Assembly: GCF_026339955.1 (NCBI RefSeq)
Contig: NZ_JAPEPW010000001.1
Span: 4,645,001-4,709,000 of the forward strand
Source: Streptomyces sp. NBC_01549
GTDB lineage: Bacteria > Actinomycetota > Actinomycetes > Streptomycetales > Streptomycetaceae
Reading direction: 5' to 3'
Length of the DNA stretch: 64,000 bases
Shown: in pieces, positions 17,590 to 25,928 of the stretch
How positions within the stretch are numbered: the stretch's first letter is position 1
Layout of the letters: each line of letters begins with the position of its first letter
Position numbers and translations under genes: made by a program
The notes under the pieces: model-generated
Told to the model about the DNA's origin: nothing
Seen by the model: only the letters and a program-made list of their open reading frames with translations
The model's database searches: none

Positions 17590-18812
17590 ATGGAGAGCGA
17601 CTGTACGCATCACGACTCGGCGGCCCCTGAGGCGGAGGCCGGCGACACCGCGCCGAAGGGCGCCCCCGCGCCGCTGCCCCCCGGCACCCGGCTGCTGCAC
17701 ATCGGCCCGCACAAGACCGGGACCACGTCGATCCAGGGCGCCCTGTTCGCCGCGAAGGACGCGATGGCCGGCCACGGCGTCGACTTCCCGGCCCACAGCA
17801 GGCACCCGATGGAAGCCGCCCTCGCGGTCTGCGCCCGGCCGGGGATGATGGGTGACACCAAGCCCACCGAGGGCCACTGGAAGCGGCTCGTCGACGCGGT
17901 GCACGCCACCGGCAGGCGCACCTCGGTGGTCAGCAGCGAGTTCTTCGCCGACGCGCCCGACGACGAGTCCATCGCCCGGATCGTCGACGGCCTCGGCCGG
18001 GATCAGGTTCATGTCCTGGTCACCCTGCGGCCGTTGGCGAAGATCATGCCCTCGCAGTGGCAGCAGTACGTGCAGAACGGTCTGCGCATGGGCTACGAGG
18101 ACTGGCTCGAGCACATGCTGCGCAAGGCTCCGTACGAGAAGCCCAATCCGAGTTTCTGGCGCCGCCACCGCCACGACCGGCTCGTCGAACGCTGGGTGCG
18201 GGTCGCCGGCGCCGAGAACGTCACCGTCGTGGTGGTCGACGACCGCGACCGTGATGGTCTGATGCGCACCTTCGAATCCCTCCTCGGTCTGCCCGACGGT
18301 CTCCTGGAGCCGGTGCCGGACGCGGCCAATCGCTCACTCACGCTCGCCGAGACCGAAATGCTGCGGAAACTCAATATGGAGTTCCGCGGCAATGGTCTGC
18401 CCGACGAGGTCTATTCCAAGATGGTGCGCAACGGCGCCGTCATGCATATGAAGAACACCTGCCGCCCCGCTCCGGACGACGCGCGGATCACCACACCCCG
18501 CTGGGCGCTGGAGGCGGCCGCCGGTATCGGCGCGGAGATGGCCGAGCGGATAGCCGTCATGGGCGTACGGGTACTCGGTGACCCGGTGACCCGGTGTCGC
18601 TGTCCGCTGTACCCAGCGTTGGAAGTGCCGGGGAGGCGGAGCCGCCGCGGATCGACCCGGAGGTGGCGGCCCACGCGCTGTACGGGGCGCTCGCCGTGGC
18701 GGCCGCGACGCCCACGCATCCCGTCTCTGTGCGCTTGGTTCACCAGACCTCGTCGAAGGAACTCGTCCGGGTCCTCGGTCACCGGGTCATCAAGCGTCTG
18801 AAGCGGGCGTGA
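17590..18812 (+). pseudogene. Sulfotransferase-like protein, frameshifted near its 3' end by an 8-bp tandem duplication
   Basis: A P-loop-like 5'-phosphosulfate-binding motif (HIGPHKTGTTSIQGALF) lies near residue 38, followed by VVSSEFF and a typical sulfotransferase-fold body. At 18577-18592 the octamer ggtgaccc is present twice in tandem. The current frame then runs into an Arg/Ser-rich nonsense tail ending at 18801. With one octamer removed, the frame continues from LGDP into VSLSAVPSVG and a sensible helical end (ELVRVLGHRVIKRLKRA) stopping at 18812. About 70 residues are therefore affected. The substrate is unknown; position beside teichoic-acid-like genes suggests a wall-polymer modification role. 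The ATG at 17590 lacks a strong ribosome binding site. Confidence 0.75.
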
Positions 18813-18887
18813 AGAGCGTACGTAAAACGTGTGCAGTTACTCACAGCAAATCCGGACAATACGGTTCGGGATCTCGGAAGTCGCCTG

Positions 18888-18947
18888 CATGCAAGGTGAA
18901 TAACCGGTTGCGCGCACATATGCAGCAGAGGGCGCTCACCTTGCATG
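18888..18947. promoter_or_regulatory. 12-bp perfect inverted repeat upstream of the cytidylyltransferase-reductase gene
   Basis: catgcaaggtga at 18888-18899 is mirrored exactly by tcaccttgcatg at 18936-18947, separated by 36 nt. It lies 58-118 bp before the GTG at 19006 in an unusually AT-rich gap. It is either an RNA hairpin in the leader or two half-sites of an operator. Confidence 0.6.
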
Positions 18948-19005
18948 GCAGTAACAGAAAGTGGGAGCATTCCGAGGTTCCCTGTCGCCCCAAGGTAGGT
19001 CACCT

Positions 19006-20505
19006 GTGTCTGAGCACTTTGCCAAACCCCGTACCACCGCAGTGATCCTGGCCGGCGGCACCGGTCAGCGCGTGGGTCTGTCGATTCCGAAGCAGCTGCT
19101 GAAGATCGCAGGCAAGGCGGTCATCGAGCACACGCTGACCACCTTCGAACAGGCCGACTCGATCGACGACATCATCGTGCTGATGGCTCCCGGCTATGTG
19201 CCGGACGTCGAGAAGATCGTCGCGAAGGCGGGGCTGAAGAAGGTCACCAAGGTGATCGAGGGCGGCTCGACGCGGAACGAGACCACCGAGCGCGCGATCG
19301 CCGCCCTCGGCGAGGGTCTGGCCGAGGGCGAGGACGCCAACGTCCTCTTCCACGACGCCGTGCGCCCGCTGCTGTCCGAGCGCGTCATAGACGACTGCGT
19401 CACGGCCCTGGAGCGTTACCAGGCCGTCGACGTCGCCATCCCCTCCGCGGACACGATCATCGTGACCCGCACCCACGGCGAGGACGGCGAGTTCATCACC
19501 GAGATCCCGGACCGCTCCCGGCTGCGCCGCGGCCAGACGCCCCAGGCGTTCAAGCTGTCCACGATCCGCCGCGCCTACGAGGTCGCGGCCGGCGACCCCA
19601 ACTTCCAGGCCACCGACGACTGCTCGGTCGTCCTCAAGTACCTGCCGGACGTGCCGATCCACGTCGTCGCGGGCGACGAGTACAACATGAAGGTCACCCA
19701 GCCCGTCGACGTCTTCATCGCCGACAAGCTCTTCCAGCTGGCCTCCACCGCCGCCCCCGAGCAGGCCGACGAGGCCGCCTACCGCGAGCTGCTCACCGGC
19801 AAGACGGTGGTGGTCTTCGGCGGTTCGTACGGCATCGGCAAGGACATAGCCGAACTCGCCGAGGGCTACGGCGCGAAGACCTACGCGCTCGGCCGCTCGA
19901 CCACCGGCACCCACGTCGAGAACCCGGAGGAGGTCGACGACGCGCTGTCCACGGCGTACGCCGAGACCGGGCGCATCGACTACGTCATCAACACCGCCGG
20001 GGTGCTGCGCATAGGCAAGCTCGCGGAGACGGACAACGCGACGATCGAGGAAGCGCTGAAGGTCAACTACCTGGCCCCGGTGCAGATCGCCCGCTCCGCC
20101 TACAAGTACCTCGCCGAGACCAACGGCCAGCTGCTGCTCTACACCTCCAGCAGCTACACCCGCGGCCGCGCCGAGTACAGCCTCTACTCCTCCACCAAGG
20201 CCGCCATGGTGAACCTCACCCAGGCGCTGTCCGACGAGTGGGCCGGCGACGGCATCCGCGTGAACTGCATCAACCCCGAGCGCACCGCGACGCCGATGCG
20301 CACCAAGGCCTTCGGCCAGGAGCCCGCGGGCTCGCTGCTCTCCTCCGAGGCGGTCGCGCGTACCTCGCTCGACGTCCTCCTCTCCGAGATGACCGGTCAC
20401 GTCATCGACGTACGCCAGCAGGACCCGACCGCCGGCGCCGGGCGGGCCTCCGGATTCGAAGCGGCGCTGGCCAGCGTGCTGGACCGTCAGGACGGCGTGG
20501 CATAA
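19006..20505 (+). CDS. Bifunctional cytidylyltransferase (IspD/TarI type) - short-chain reductase, CDP-ribitol-type synthesis
   Basis: 499 aa from the GTG at 19006, which AAGG 10 nt upstream supports. Residues ~8-235 are an IspD/TarI nucleotidyltransferase: the CTP loop AVILAGGTGQRVG, then PKQLLKIAGK, VLFHDAVRPLL and GQTPQAFKL. Residues ~260-495 are an SDR domain: VVVFGGSYGIGKDIAELA, NTAGVL, and the catalytic YSLYSSTKAAM (Tyr-x3-Lys). This is the domain order of Haemophilus Bcs1, which reduces ribulose-5-phosphate and makes CDP-ribitol in one protein. It would supply an activated polyol for the polymerase-like enzyme encoded next. The substrate could be another pentulose phosphate; assignment is by domain architecture. 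Confidence 0.9.
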   Translation: MSEHFAKPRTTAVILAGGTGQRVGLSIPKQLLKIAGKAVIEHTLTTFEQADSIDDIIVLMAPGYVPDVEKIVAKAGLKKVTKVIEGGSTRNETTERAIAALGEGLAEGEDANVLFHDAVRPLLSERVIDDCVTALERYQAVDVAIPSADTIIVTRTHGEDGEFITEIPDRSRLRRGQTPQAFKLSTIRRAYEVAAGDPNFQATDDCSVVLKYLPDVPIHVVAGDEYNMKVTQPVDVFIADKLFQLASTAAPEQADEAAYRELLTGKTVVVFGGSYGIGKDIAELAEGYGAKTYALGRSTTGTHVENPEEVDDALSTAYAETGRIDYVINTAGVLRIGKLAETDNATIEEALKVNYLAPVQIARSAYKYLAETNGQLLLYTSSSYTRGRAEYSLYSSTKAAMVNLTQALSDEWAGDGIRVNCINPERTATPMRTKAFGQEPAGSLLSSEAVARTSLDVLLSEMTGHVIDVRQQDPTAGAGRASGFEAALASVLDRQDGVA

Positions 20506-20531
20506 TTAACGCCAATTAGTTTTCTTGGAAT

Positions 20532-20578
20532 TCAGGCCTCTGAGTCTGCGCGTTTGCCGCGTATTCACAGAGGCCTGA
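20532..20578. terminator. Hairpin after the cytidylyltransferase-reductase gene
   Basis: A perfect 11-bp stem (tcaggcctctg / cagaggcctga) with a 25-nt loop lies 27 bp after the stop in an AT-rich gap. No T-run follows, so it may only slow or partially stop transcription toward the next gene. Confidence 0.5.
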
Positions 20579-20679
20579 GTCCGTAAAATTCCCGCATTGT
20601 CCGCGATCGCCCGCAAGGCCCTTTTCGTCGATCAAGCAGTAACAAAACCGGCACATACCCCTCAAGAGCAGGTTTCTCC

Positions 20680-22782
20680 GTGATATCCACCGCTATACGC
20701 GTTGCCCGGGTGGGCAGTGCGGCCGAGTTGGCCGCGGCGGCCCTCATGATGCTGGGCTTCCCCTGCCTGATGCTGGCCGCGCTCCTCCCGAGCGTCGGTG
20801 CCTTCGCCGCCGCGGCCGCCGTGACGTACCTGGCGGACCACTATCTGCACCGACGCGGCAGCTATCTGGTCAACCGCCTCAGCAAGGTGCGCGCCGGTCT
20901 GTCCATCAGGTTCCTGATCCGACAGCTGCTGCTGGTCCTGCTGCTGGCGCGTCTCGACCTGACCGACAGCATGGTCTTCTACGCGGCGATCGCGTGCTTC
21001 CTCGCCTTCTACGGCTTCCAGGCCCCGCACAGCGCGCTGATCACCCTGATCCGGTCGCGCCGCAAGATGCCCGTCGCCACCCGCAACGTCGACCTGGCCT
21101 CGCGCATCCGTATCCCGGACGCGCCGCCGCGCGGCCTGGTGAACCGGGCCGCCGAGAAGATGCTCCACCTCGACCTGGTGGCGGTCGTCGGCGTCCTAGT
21201 CACCGGCGCCACCGACTCCGACGTGTACGGCTTCGTGGGCATCGCGGCCACGCTGGTGCTGGCGTTCGTCTACGTCGTCGTGCTCGTCCCGTACATCCGC
21301 GGCAAGAAGACCCCGCCGAACGCGGACACGGTCCTGGCGGCGGTCGACGGCTGGCTGCGCGAGTACCGCCCGGAGACGGTGCTGTACTTCTCCGGCTCCA
21401 AGGACTCGGCGTACCAGGTCAACATGTGGCTGGAGACGATGGAGCAGCTGGACACCCGGCCGCTCATCATCCTGCGCGAGCGCGCCATCCTGGAGCGCAT
21501 GGCGCCCACCACCGTGCCGGTCATCTGCGTGCCCGGAGGGGTGCACCTGATGAACATGGACCTGTCCACGGTGCGCGTCGCGCTGTACGCGGCGAACGTC
21601 GGCAAGAACATCCACATGCTGCGCGTGCCGACCATGAAGCACGTCTTCATCGGCCACGGCGACAGCGACAAGCTGGCCAGCGTCAACCCGTTCAGCAAGG
21701 CGTACGACGAGGTGTGGACCGCCGGCCGCGCGGGCCGCGACCGCTACGCCATCGCCGACGTCGGTGTCCGCGACGACGACATAGCGGAGGTCGGCCGCCC
21801 GCAGCTCGCCCCGATCCAGACCTGGCAGGGCGTGCCCGAGGGACGTATCCCCACGGTCCTGTACGCCCCCACCTGGGAGGGCTGGGACGACAACCCGGGC
21901 AACACCTCGATCCTGCTGGCGGGCGCCAACATCGTGCGCGCGCTGCTGAAGGCCGAGCAGCCCGTCCGCGTCCTCTACAAGCCGCACCCGTTCACCGGCA
22001 CCCGCAGCCCGCAGGCCAAGACCGCGCACGAGAAGATCGTCGCGCTGGTCGAGAAGGCGGCCGCCGAGCGCGCCTCCGACCCGCGCTTCACCGTCGACGC
22101 GGCGGCCCAGGCCGCGGCCAAGGCCGAGCTGGCCCGTCTCGGGGCCCGCATCGAGAAGCTGACCGGCGTCACCGAGAGCGGCGACGAGGCCGAGGCCACC
22201 CGTGACGGACTGGTCGACACGGCGGCGCACGCCGAGGTCGCCCGGCTGCGCGCCGAGTGGAACGACGCCTACTGGCGCTCCTTCGGCAGCTGGGAGCACC
22301 GGGTCATCACGGGCGCCGAGCCGCGCCTGTACGACTGCTTCAACGTCTCCGACGCGATGGTCTCCGACATCTCGTCCGTGGTCTCCGACTTCATCGCGAG
22401 CGGCAAGCCGTACGCGGTCACGGACTCCGCGGAGCTGGGCGTCGAGGAGTTCAAGCGGCAGAACACCGCGGTGCGTGCCGCCGTGATCCTGTCGAACTCG
22501 GCGAGCGAGCTGGGCGAGCTGCTCGCCGAGGTCACCGACCCGTCCTCGGACGCGCTGGCCACCGACCGCCGGGAGCTGAAGGAGTACCTGCTCGGTCCCG
22601 ACGAGCCGGCGTCGATCGACCAGTTCAACACCGCGGTGCGCGACCTCGCGAAGAAGTCCCTGGCGCGCAACCTCGGCCAGGAGACCGGTGCGTCGGCCGC
22701 CGCCGTGGAGCTCGCGAACGGAGTTCCCGGTCAGCGGAAGGCCTCGGCGGACGAGACGGGCGGCGCGGGCGTCAAGGGCTGA
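20680..22782 (+). CDS. Membrane-anchored CDP-glycerol/ribitol phosphotransferase family protein
   Basis: 700 aa. The N-terminal ~200 residues hold about five hydrophobic segments (for example AAAALMMLGFPCLMLAALL and LVLAFVYVVVLVPYI). The rest is a TagB/TagF-like glycerophosphotransferase domain: VLYFSGSKDSAYQVNMWL, KHVFIGHGDSDK, the conserved VLYAPTWEGWDDN, LYKPHPFTGTR and VSDISSVVSDFIASGKP. Such enzymes transfer polyol phosphate from CDP-glycerol or CDP-ribitol onto a growing wall polymer at the inner membrane face. An insertion of about 60 residues (AAQAAAKAELARLGARIEKL region) sits inside the catalytic domain and is helical. GTG start at 20680. It would use the product of the preceding gene. 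Confidence 0.9.
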   Translation: MISTAIRVARVGSAAELAAAALMMLGFPCLMLAALLPSVGAFAAAAAVTYLADHYLHRRGSYLVNRLSKVRAGLSIRFLIRQLLLVLLLARLDLTDSMVFYAAIACFLAFYGFQAPHSALITLIRSRRKMPVATRNVDLASRIRIPDAPPRGLVNRAAEKMLHLDLVAVVGVLVTGATDSDVYGFVGIAATLVLAFVYVVVLVPYIRGKKTPPNADTVLAAVDGWLREYRPETVLYFSGSKDSAYQVNMWLETMEQLDTRPLIILRERAILERMAPTTVPVICVPGGVHLMNMDLSTVRVALYAANVGKNIHMLRVPTMKHVFIGHGDSDKLASVNPFSKAYDEVWTAGRAGRDRYAIADVGVRDDDIAEVGRPQLAPIQTWQGVPEGRIPTVLYAPTWEGWDDNPGNTSILLAGANIVRALLKAEQPVRVLYKPHPFTGTRSPQAKTAHEKIVALVEKAAAERASDPRFTVDAAAQAAAKAELARLGARIEKLTGVTESGDEAEATRDGLVDTAAHAEVARLRAEWNDAYWRSFGSWEHRVITGAEPRLYDCFNVSDAMVSDISSVVSDFIASGKPYAVTDSAELGVEEFKRQNTAVRAAVILSNSASELGELLAEVTDPSSDALATDRRELKEYLLGPDEPASIDQFNTAVRDLAKKSLARNLGQETGASAAAVELANGVPGQRKASADETGGAGVKG

Positions 22783-22802
22783 ACCACATCGCCGTACCAG
22801 TG

Positions 22803-22845
22803 ACAGGGCCCGGTCCCGAGGAACGTCCTCGGGACCGGGCCCTGT
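22803..22845 (+). terminator. Strong terminator after the phosphotransferase gene
   Basis: A perfect 20-bp stem with only a 3-nt loop (acg at 22823-22825): the arm at 22803-22822 is the exact reverse complement of 22826-22845. It follows the stop codon by 21 bp. Confidence 0.85.
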
Positions 22846-22976
22846 CCCGTTCCCGGTAGACCTGTGAACCGCGTCACATGTGAGGCCCTGTCAGGCAACC
22901 TCCTCGTGCTTTCAACCGTCTTTGAGGTAGCCCTTGAGCTGATACGGGGGAAATGTTCGGATGACAATGGAGAAAC

Positions 22977-24182
22977 GTGACCGTGACGCAGCCTGATGTG
23001 AGCGTGATCATCGGGGCGTACGAGGCCATGCCCTACCTGGTCAAGTGCCTGGAGTCGGTCGAGGCCCAGACCCTCGACCCCGCTCGTATCGAGGTCATCG
23101 CCGTCGACGACGGGTCGAAGGACGGCACCGGCGAGTACCTCGAAGAATTCGCGGAGCGTGCGGCCATGGCCGTCACGGTGATCCGGCAGGCCAACTCGGG
23201 CGGCCCCAGCGGTCCGCGCAACGTCGGCCTCGACAAGGCCCGCGGCCGGTACGTCTTCTTCCTCGACGCCGACGACTACTTCGGCCCCGAGGCCCTGGAG
23301 CGCATGGTCGCCATGGCCGACGAGCACGGCACGGACGTCGTCCTCGGCAAGGTCATCGGCGTCAACCGCAACGCCCCCAAGTCAATGTGGGGCAAGAACC
23401 AGCCCCGCACGGACGTCTTCTCCTCGCAGATCAAGTTCACGCTCAGCGCGCAGAAGCTCTTCCGGCGCGAACTGCTCACCCGGCACGACATGCACTTCGA
23501 CGAGTCGCTGAAGACCGGCGAGGACGCCCTCTTCACCATGGAGGCCTACCTCCGCGCCGACGGGGTCTCGGTGGTCGCCGACTACGACTGCTACTACCTG
23601 GTCGGCCGCGACGACGGGAAGCACGTCACCAAGAGCGGCAGCTACACCCTGCGCTTCGACTCCGCCCGCGCCCTGATGGGCCTGATCGCCGAGCACGTGC
23701 CCGCGGGCAAGCGCCGCGACGGCCTGATGGTCCGCCCCTTCCTCGTCACGCTGCTGCCGCAGTTCGGCCCCGTCTTCCTCAGAGATGACGAGGAGGTCAG
23801 ACAGAACAAGCTCGCGCTGGCCAAGCCGCTGATCGACGCGCACTGGACCGAGGGGGTCGCGAACCGCCTCAAGGTCAACGAGCGGCTCCGGGTGAACCTC
23901 GCCGGTCAGGGCCGCGGCGACCTGCTGGTGGACGTCCTGGACTTCATCAAGAAGAAGAAGGCGCCCACCCTCCACGTGGACCCGCGCAGCCGCAAGGCCT
24001 ACCTCGCCTACCCGCACTTCCGGGACAAGGCGGCGCCGTTGCCGGACAGCTGGTTCATCCCGACCTCCCGCGAGACGGTCACCATCGAGAGCTTCAAGTT
24101 CCCCCCCGCCGCCCACTTCCCGGGCATGCGCACCGCCCGGAAGATGGCGCGCAAGGTCCTCGGACCGCGCCGCGCGGGCTGA
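22977..24182 (+). CDS. Family 2 glycosyltransferase (TarS/TarP-like)
   Basis: 401 aa from a GTG preceded by GGAG at a short spacing. A GT-A domain fills residues ~8-230: VSVIIGAYEAMPYLVKCLES, AVDDGSKDGTGEY (nucleotide-sugar binding), the FFLDADDYF DxD-type metal site, and SLKTGEDALFTMEAYL (candidate base). The remaining ~170 residues are an all-helix/strand extension ending in a basic tail (RKMARKVLGPRRAG) that could contact the membrane. The motif set resembles S. aureus TarS/TarP, which glycosylate poly-ribitol phosphate, so a decorating enzyme for the wall polymer is likely; the sugar cannot be read from sequence. Strong terminators flank the gene, so it is probably a separate transcription unit. 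Confidence 0.88.
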   Translation: MTVTQPDVSVIIGAYEAMPYLVKCLESVEAQTLDPARIEVIAVDDGSKDGTGEYLEEFAERAAMAVTVIRQANSGGPSGPRNVGLDKARGRYVFFLDADDYFGPEALERMVAMADEHGTDVVLGKVIGVNRNAPKSMWGKNQPRTDVFSSQIKFTLSAQKLFRRELLTRHDMHFDESLKTGEDALFTMEAYLRADGVSVVADYDCYYLVGRDDGKHVTKSGSYTLRFDSARALMGLIAEHVPAGKRRDGLMVRPFLVTLLPQFGPVFLRDDEEVRQNKLALAKPLIDAHWTEGVANRLKVNERLRVNLAGQGRGDLLVDVLDFIKKKKAPTLHVDPRSRKAYLAYPHFRDKAAPLPDSWFIPTSRETVTIESFKFPPAAHFPGMRTARKMARKVLGPRRAG

Positions 24183-24187
24183 CGAAG

Positions 24188-24226
24188 ACGCCCGTTCCGC
24201 GACCCGGAGGGTTACGGAACGGGCGT
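24188..24226. terminator. Terminator after the GT2 gene, followed by an imperfect repeat
   Basis: A perfect 12-bp stem (acgcccgttccg / cggaacgggcgt) with a 15-nt loop starts 5 bp after the stop. It also faces the end of the convergent pyruvyltransferase-like gene. About three imperfect 20-22 bp units (core aaggccg...gatga) follow at 24242-24306. Confidence 0.75.
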
Positions 24227-24306
24227 TCGATGAACCGCCTGGCCTCAAGGCCGCCGATGAAGGCCGTCCAAGGCCGGCGATGAGGGCCGCTCAGGGCCGC
24301 TGAGGG

Positions 24307-25725
24307 CTACTGGCGCCCCGACTGCAGAGCCTTCCGCAGCGGGCGCCCCACCGCCCGCCGGGCCATGCGGTAGACGGAGCGCTGCGGCACCGCCGCGGCC
24401 GCCGGCTTCACGGCGGTCTTGCGGGCCTTGTCGAGTTCACGCTTGAGCTTCGCGTTGTCCGTGGACAGTTCGCCGATACGGGTCTGGAGCCAGCCGAACC
24501 GGCTGGTCAGCGAGGCGACGTCGGCGTCGTTCCAGGGGCGGACGCCGGCCGGGAAGGCGAGCGAGCGCAGCCGCTTCTCGTGGGCCGCGCCCCCGTCGCC
24601 GTGCGTGAACGTGTTCTCCAGGCCGTTGTGCTCGAGGAAGCCCATGAAGCGGTCGAAGCGCTCCCGGTGGCCGCCCGTCAGCGCGCCGAAGTCCGCCTCC
24701 GCGTACAGCTCGGCCGGATCGAGGTCCTCCGGCAGCGCGTTGATCCTGCGGTGCGGGATGCCGAAGTAGCGGCACAGCTCCAGAGTGCGCGAGTCGGCGC
24801 ACAGCACGGTGGCGGGCGTACCCGCCAGCAGCGCCGCGATATTGCCGTGGATGCGGGAGCCGAACGAGAAGTCGAAGTCCCGCAGGTCGTCGATCCAGGT
24901 CACGGGGTCGATGTACACACGGACCTTGTCCTCGCGGTACATCGGGTGATCCGGGTGCGTGGGCATCGCGGTGACGGAACCGTTCGGATCCGACAGGTCG
25001 CGCCAGTGCAGCTGGCGGGCGTCGCTGAGGTTCTGTCCGATGAACCGCAGATGGGGGTAGCGGGCGTGCGCCCGGCGGATGATCCGGTCCAGGCCCTGGG
25101 ACTTCACCGCACTGTGCGAGCCGTTGATCGCGATCCGGGACTCGGGACCGAGCGCGGGCGCGTTCTTGCGTACGTCGAGATCCCTGCCGTACATGAACAT
25201 GGACGGGCAGCCGATGACCTCGACGTCACGGAAGCCCATGTCCTTCAGGTATCGCTCGGTGAACTCGCCGCGCACCCCGATGGACGCGCTGCGCTCGAGC
25301 ACCGCGCCGACGAACTCCCGGACGGCCGGTTCCATGGGCTTGAGCCTGGCCGGGTTGTAGTCCAGACCGGTCTGCGCGCCGATGCCCGGCACGACCACCG
25401 GGATCTTCAACTTGCTGATGAGCTGCGTCAGCCGCCTGAGCTGGGGCTCGAACGAGGGCCGGAACGCGTTGGCCAGCGGAACGACGAAGGCGTCGTACTC
25501 CTCGTTGATGCGGCCCGCGGCGGCGACGTTGGTACGGATGCCGTTCGACACGACCTCGGCGCGGGGCGTCTCGAGGATTTTGTGCGCGGCGTCACTGAAG
25601 ATCAGGTTTCCCGCGTTGGTGGCGATGACGTCCTGATGGAGAGCCTGCTCCACAGGGACGACGTCGTACGGGCTTTTCCCTGATCTCAGGAGTATGCGCT
25701 TCACCGGATGAACATTAGATGCCAC
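24307..25725 (-). CDS. Polysaccharide pyruvyl transferase family protein
   Basis: 472 aa from GTG 25725; a TTG at 25734 would add three residues, and neither has a clear ribosome binding site. The pyruvyltransferase fold shows in IPVVVPGIGAQTGLDYN, SIGVRGEFTERYL, VIGCPSMFMYGRDL and the family hallmark FSFGSRIHGNIAALLAGTPA near residue 300. The last ~80 residues contain a coiled coil (RIGELSTDNAKLKRELDKA) and a basic end. Family members add ketal pyruvate from PEP to a sugar of an envelope polymer; some act only on teichuronic-type glycans. It is convergent with the glycosyltransferase gene and divergent from proB, and I place it functionally with the wall-polymer genes. Confidence 0.85.
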   Translation of the reverse strand: MASNVHPVKRILLRSGKSPYDVVPVEQALHQDVIATNAGNLIFSDAAHKILETPRAEVVSNGIRTNVAAAGRINEEYDAFVVPLANAFRPSFEPQLRRLTQLISKLKIPVVVPGIGAQTGLDYNPARLKPMEPAVREFVGAVLERSASIGVRGEFTERYLKDMGFRDVEVIGCPSMFMYGRDLDVRKNAPALGPESRIAINGSHSAVKSQGLDRIIRRAHARYPHLRFIGQNLSDARQLHWRDLSDPNGSVTAMPTHPDHPMYREDKVRVYIDPVTWIDDLRDFDFSFGSRIHGNIAALLAGTPATVLCADSRTLELCRYFGIPHRRINALPEDLDPAELYAEADFGALTGGHRERFDRFMGFLEHNGLENTFTHGDGGAAHEKRLRSLAFPAGVRPWNDADVASLTSRFGWLQTRIGELSTDNAKLKRELDKARKTAVKPAAAAVPQRSVYRMARRAVGRPLRKALQSGRQ

Positions 25726-25887
25726 GTTGGTCAATTTATCTTTGCGCCATATTTAAGTTCTATGAGGAACCCGCACAACCTTTTTTGCATACGCGGGACG
25801 TGAGCGAGTGGCTACACGCCGATGATCAATGAGGGCCGGGCGCCGTCCGCGTACTGGACCGACGGGCGCCACCCCCGCCCTTTCGCG

Positions 25888-25893
25888 TAGATT
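25888..25893 (+). promoter_or_regulatory. -10 element for proB
   Basis: TAGATT matches the Streptomyces vegetative -10 consensus and would start transcription near 25900, about 29 nt before the proB GTG. No convincing -35 is seen at 17 nt spacing. Confidence 0.5.
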
Positions 25894-25928
25894 GCCGGGC
25901 GGAACCGACGCGAGGGGACACACCGCAG

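Noticed and set aside
24242..24306. CRISPR-like array at the imperfect aaggccg/gatga repeats
   Set aside because: Units are only 20-22 bp, imperfect, without unique spacers, and no cas gene is present.
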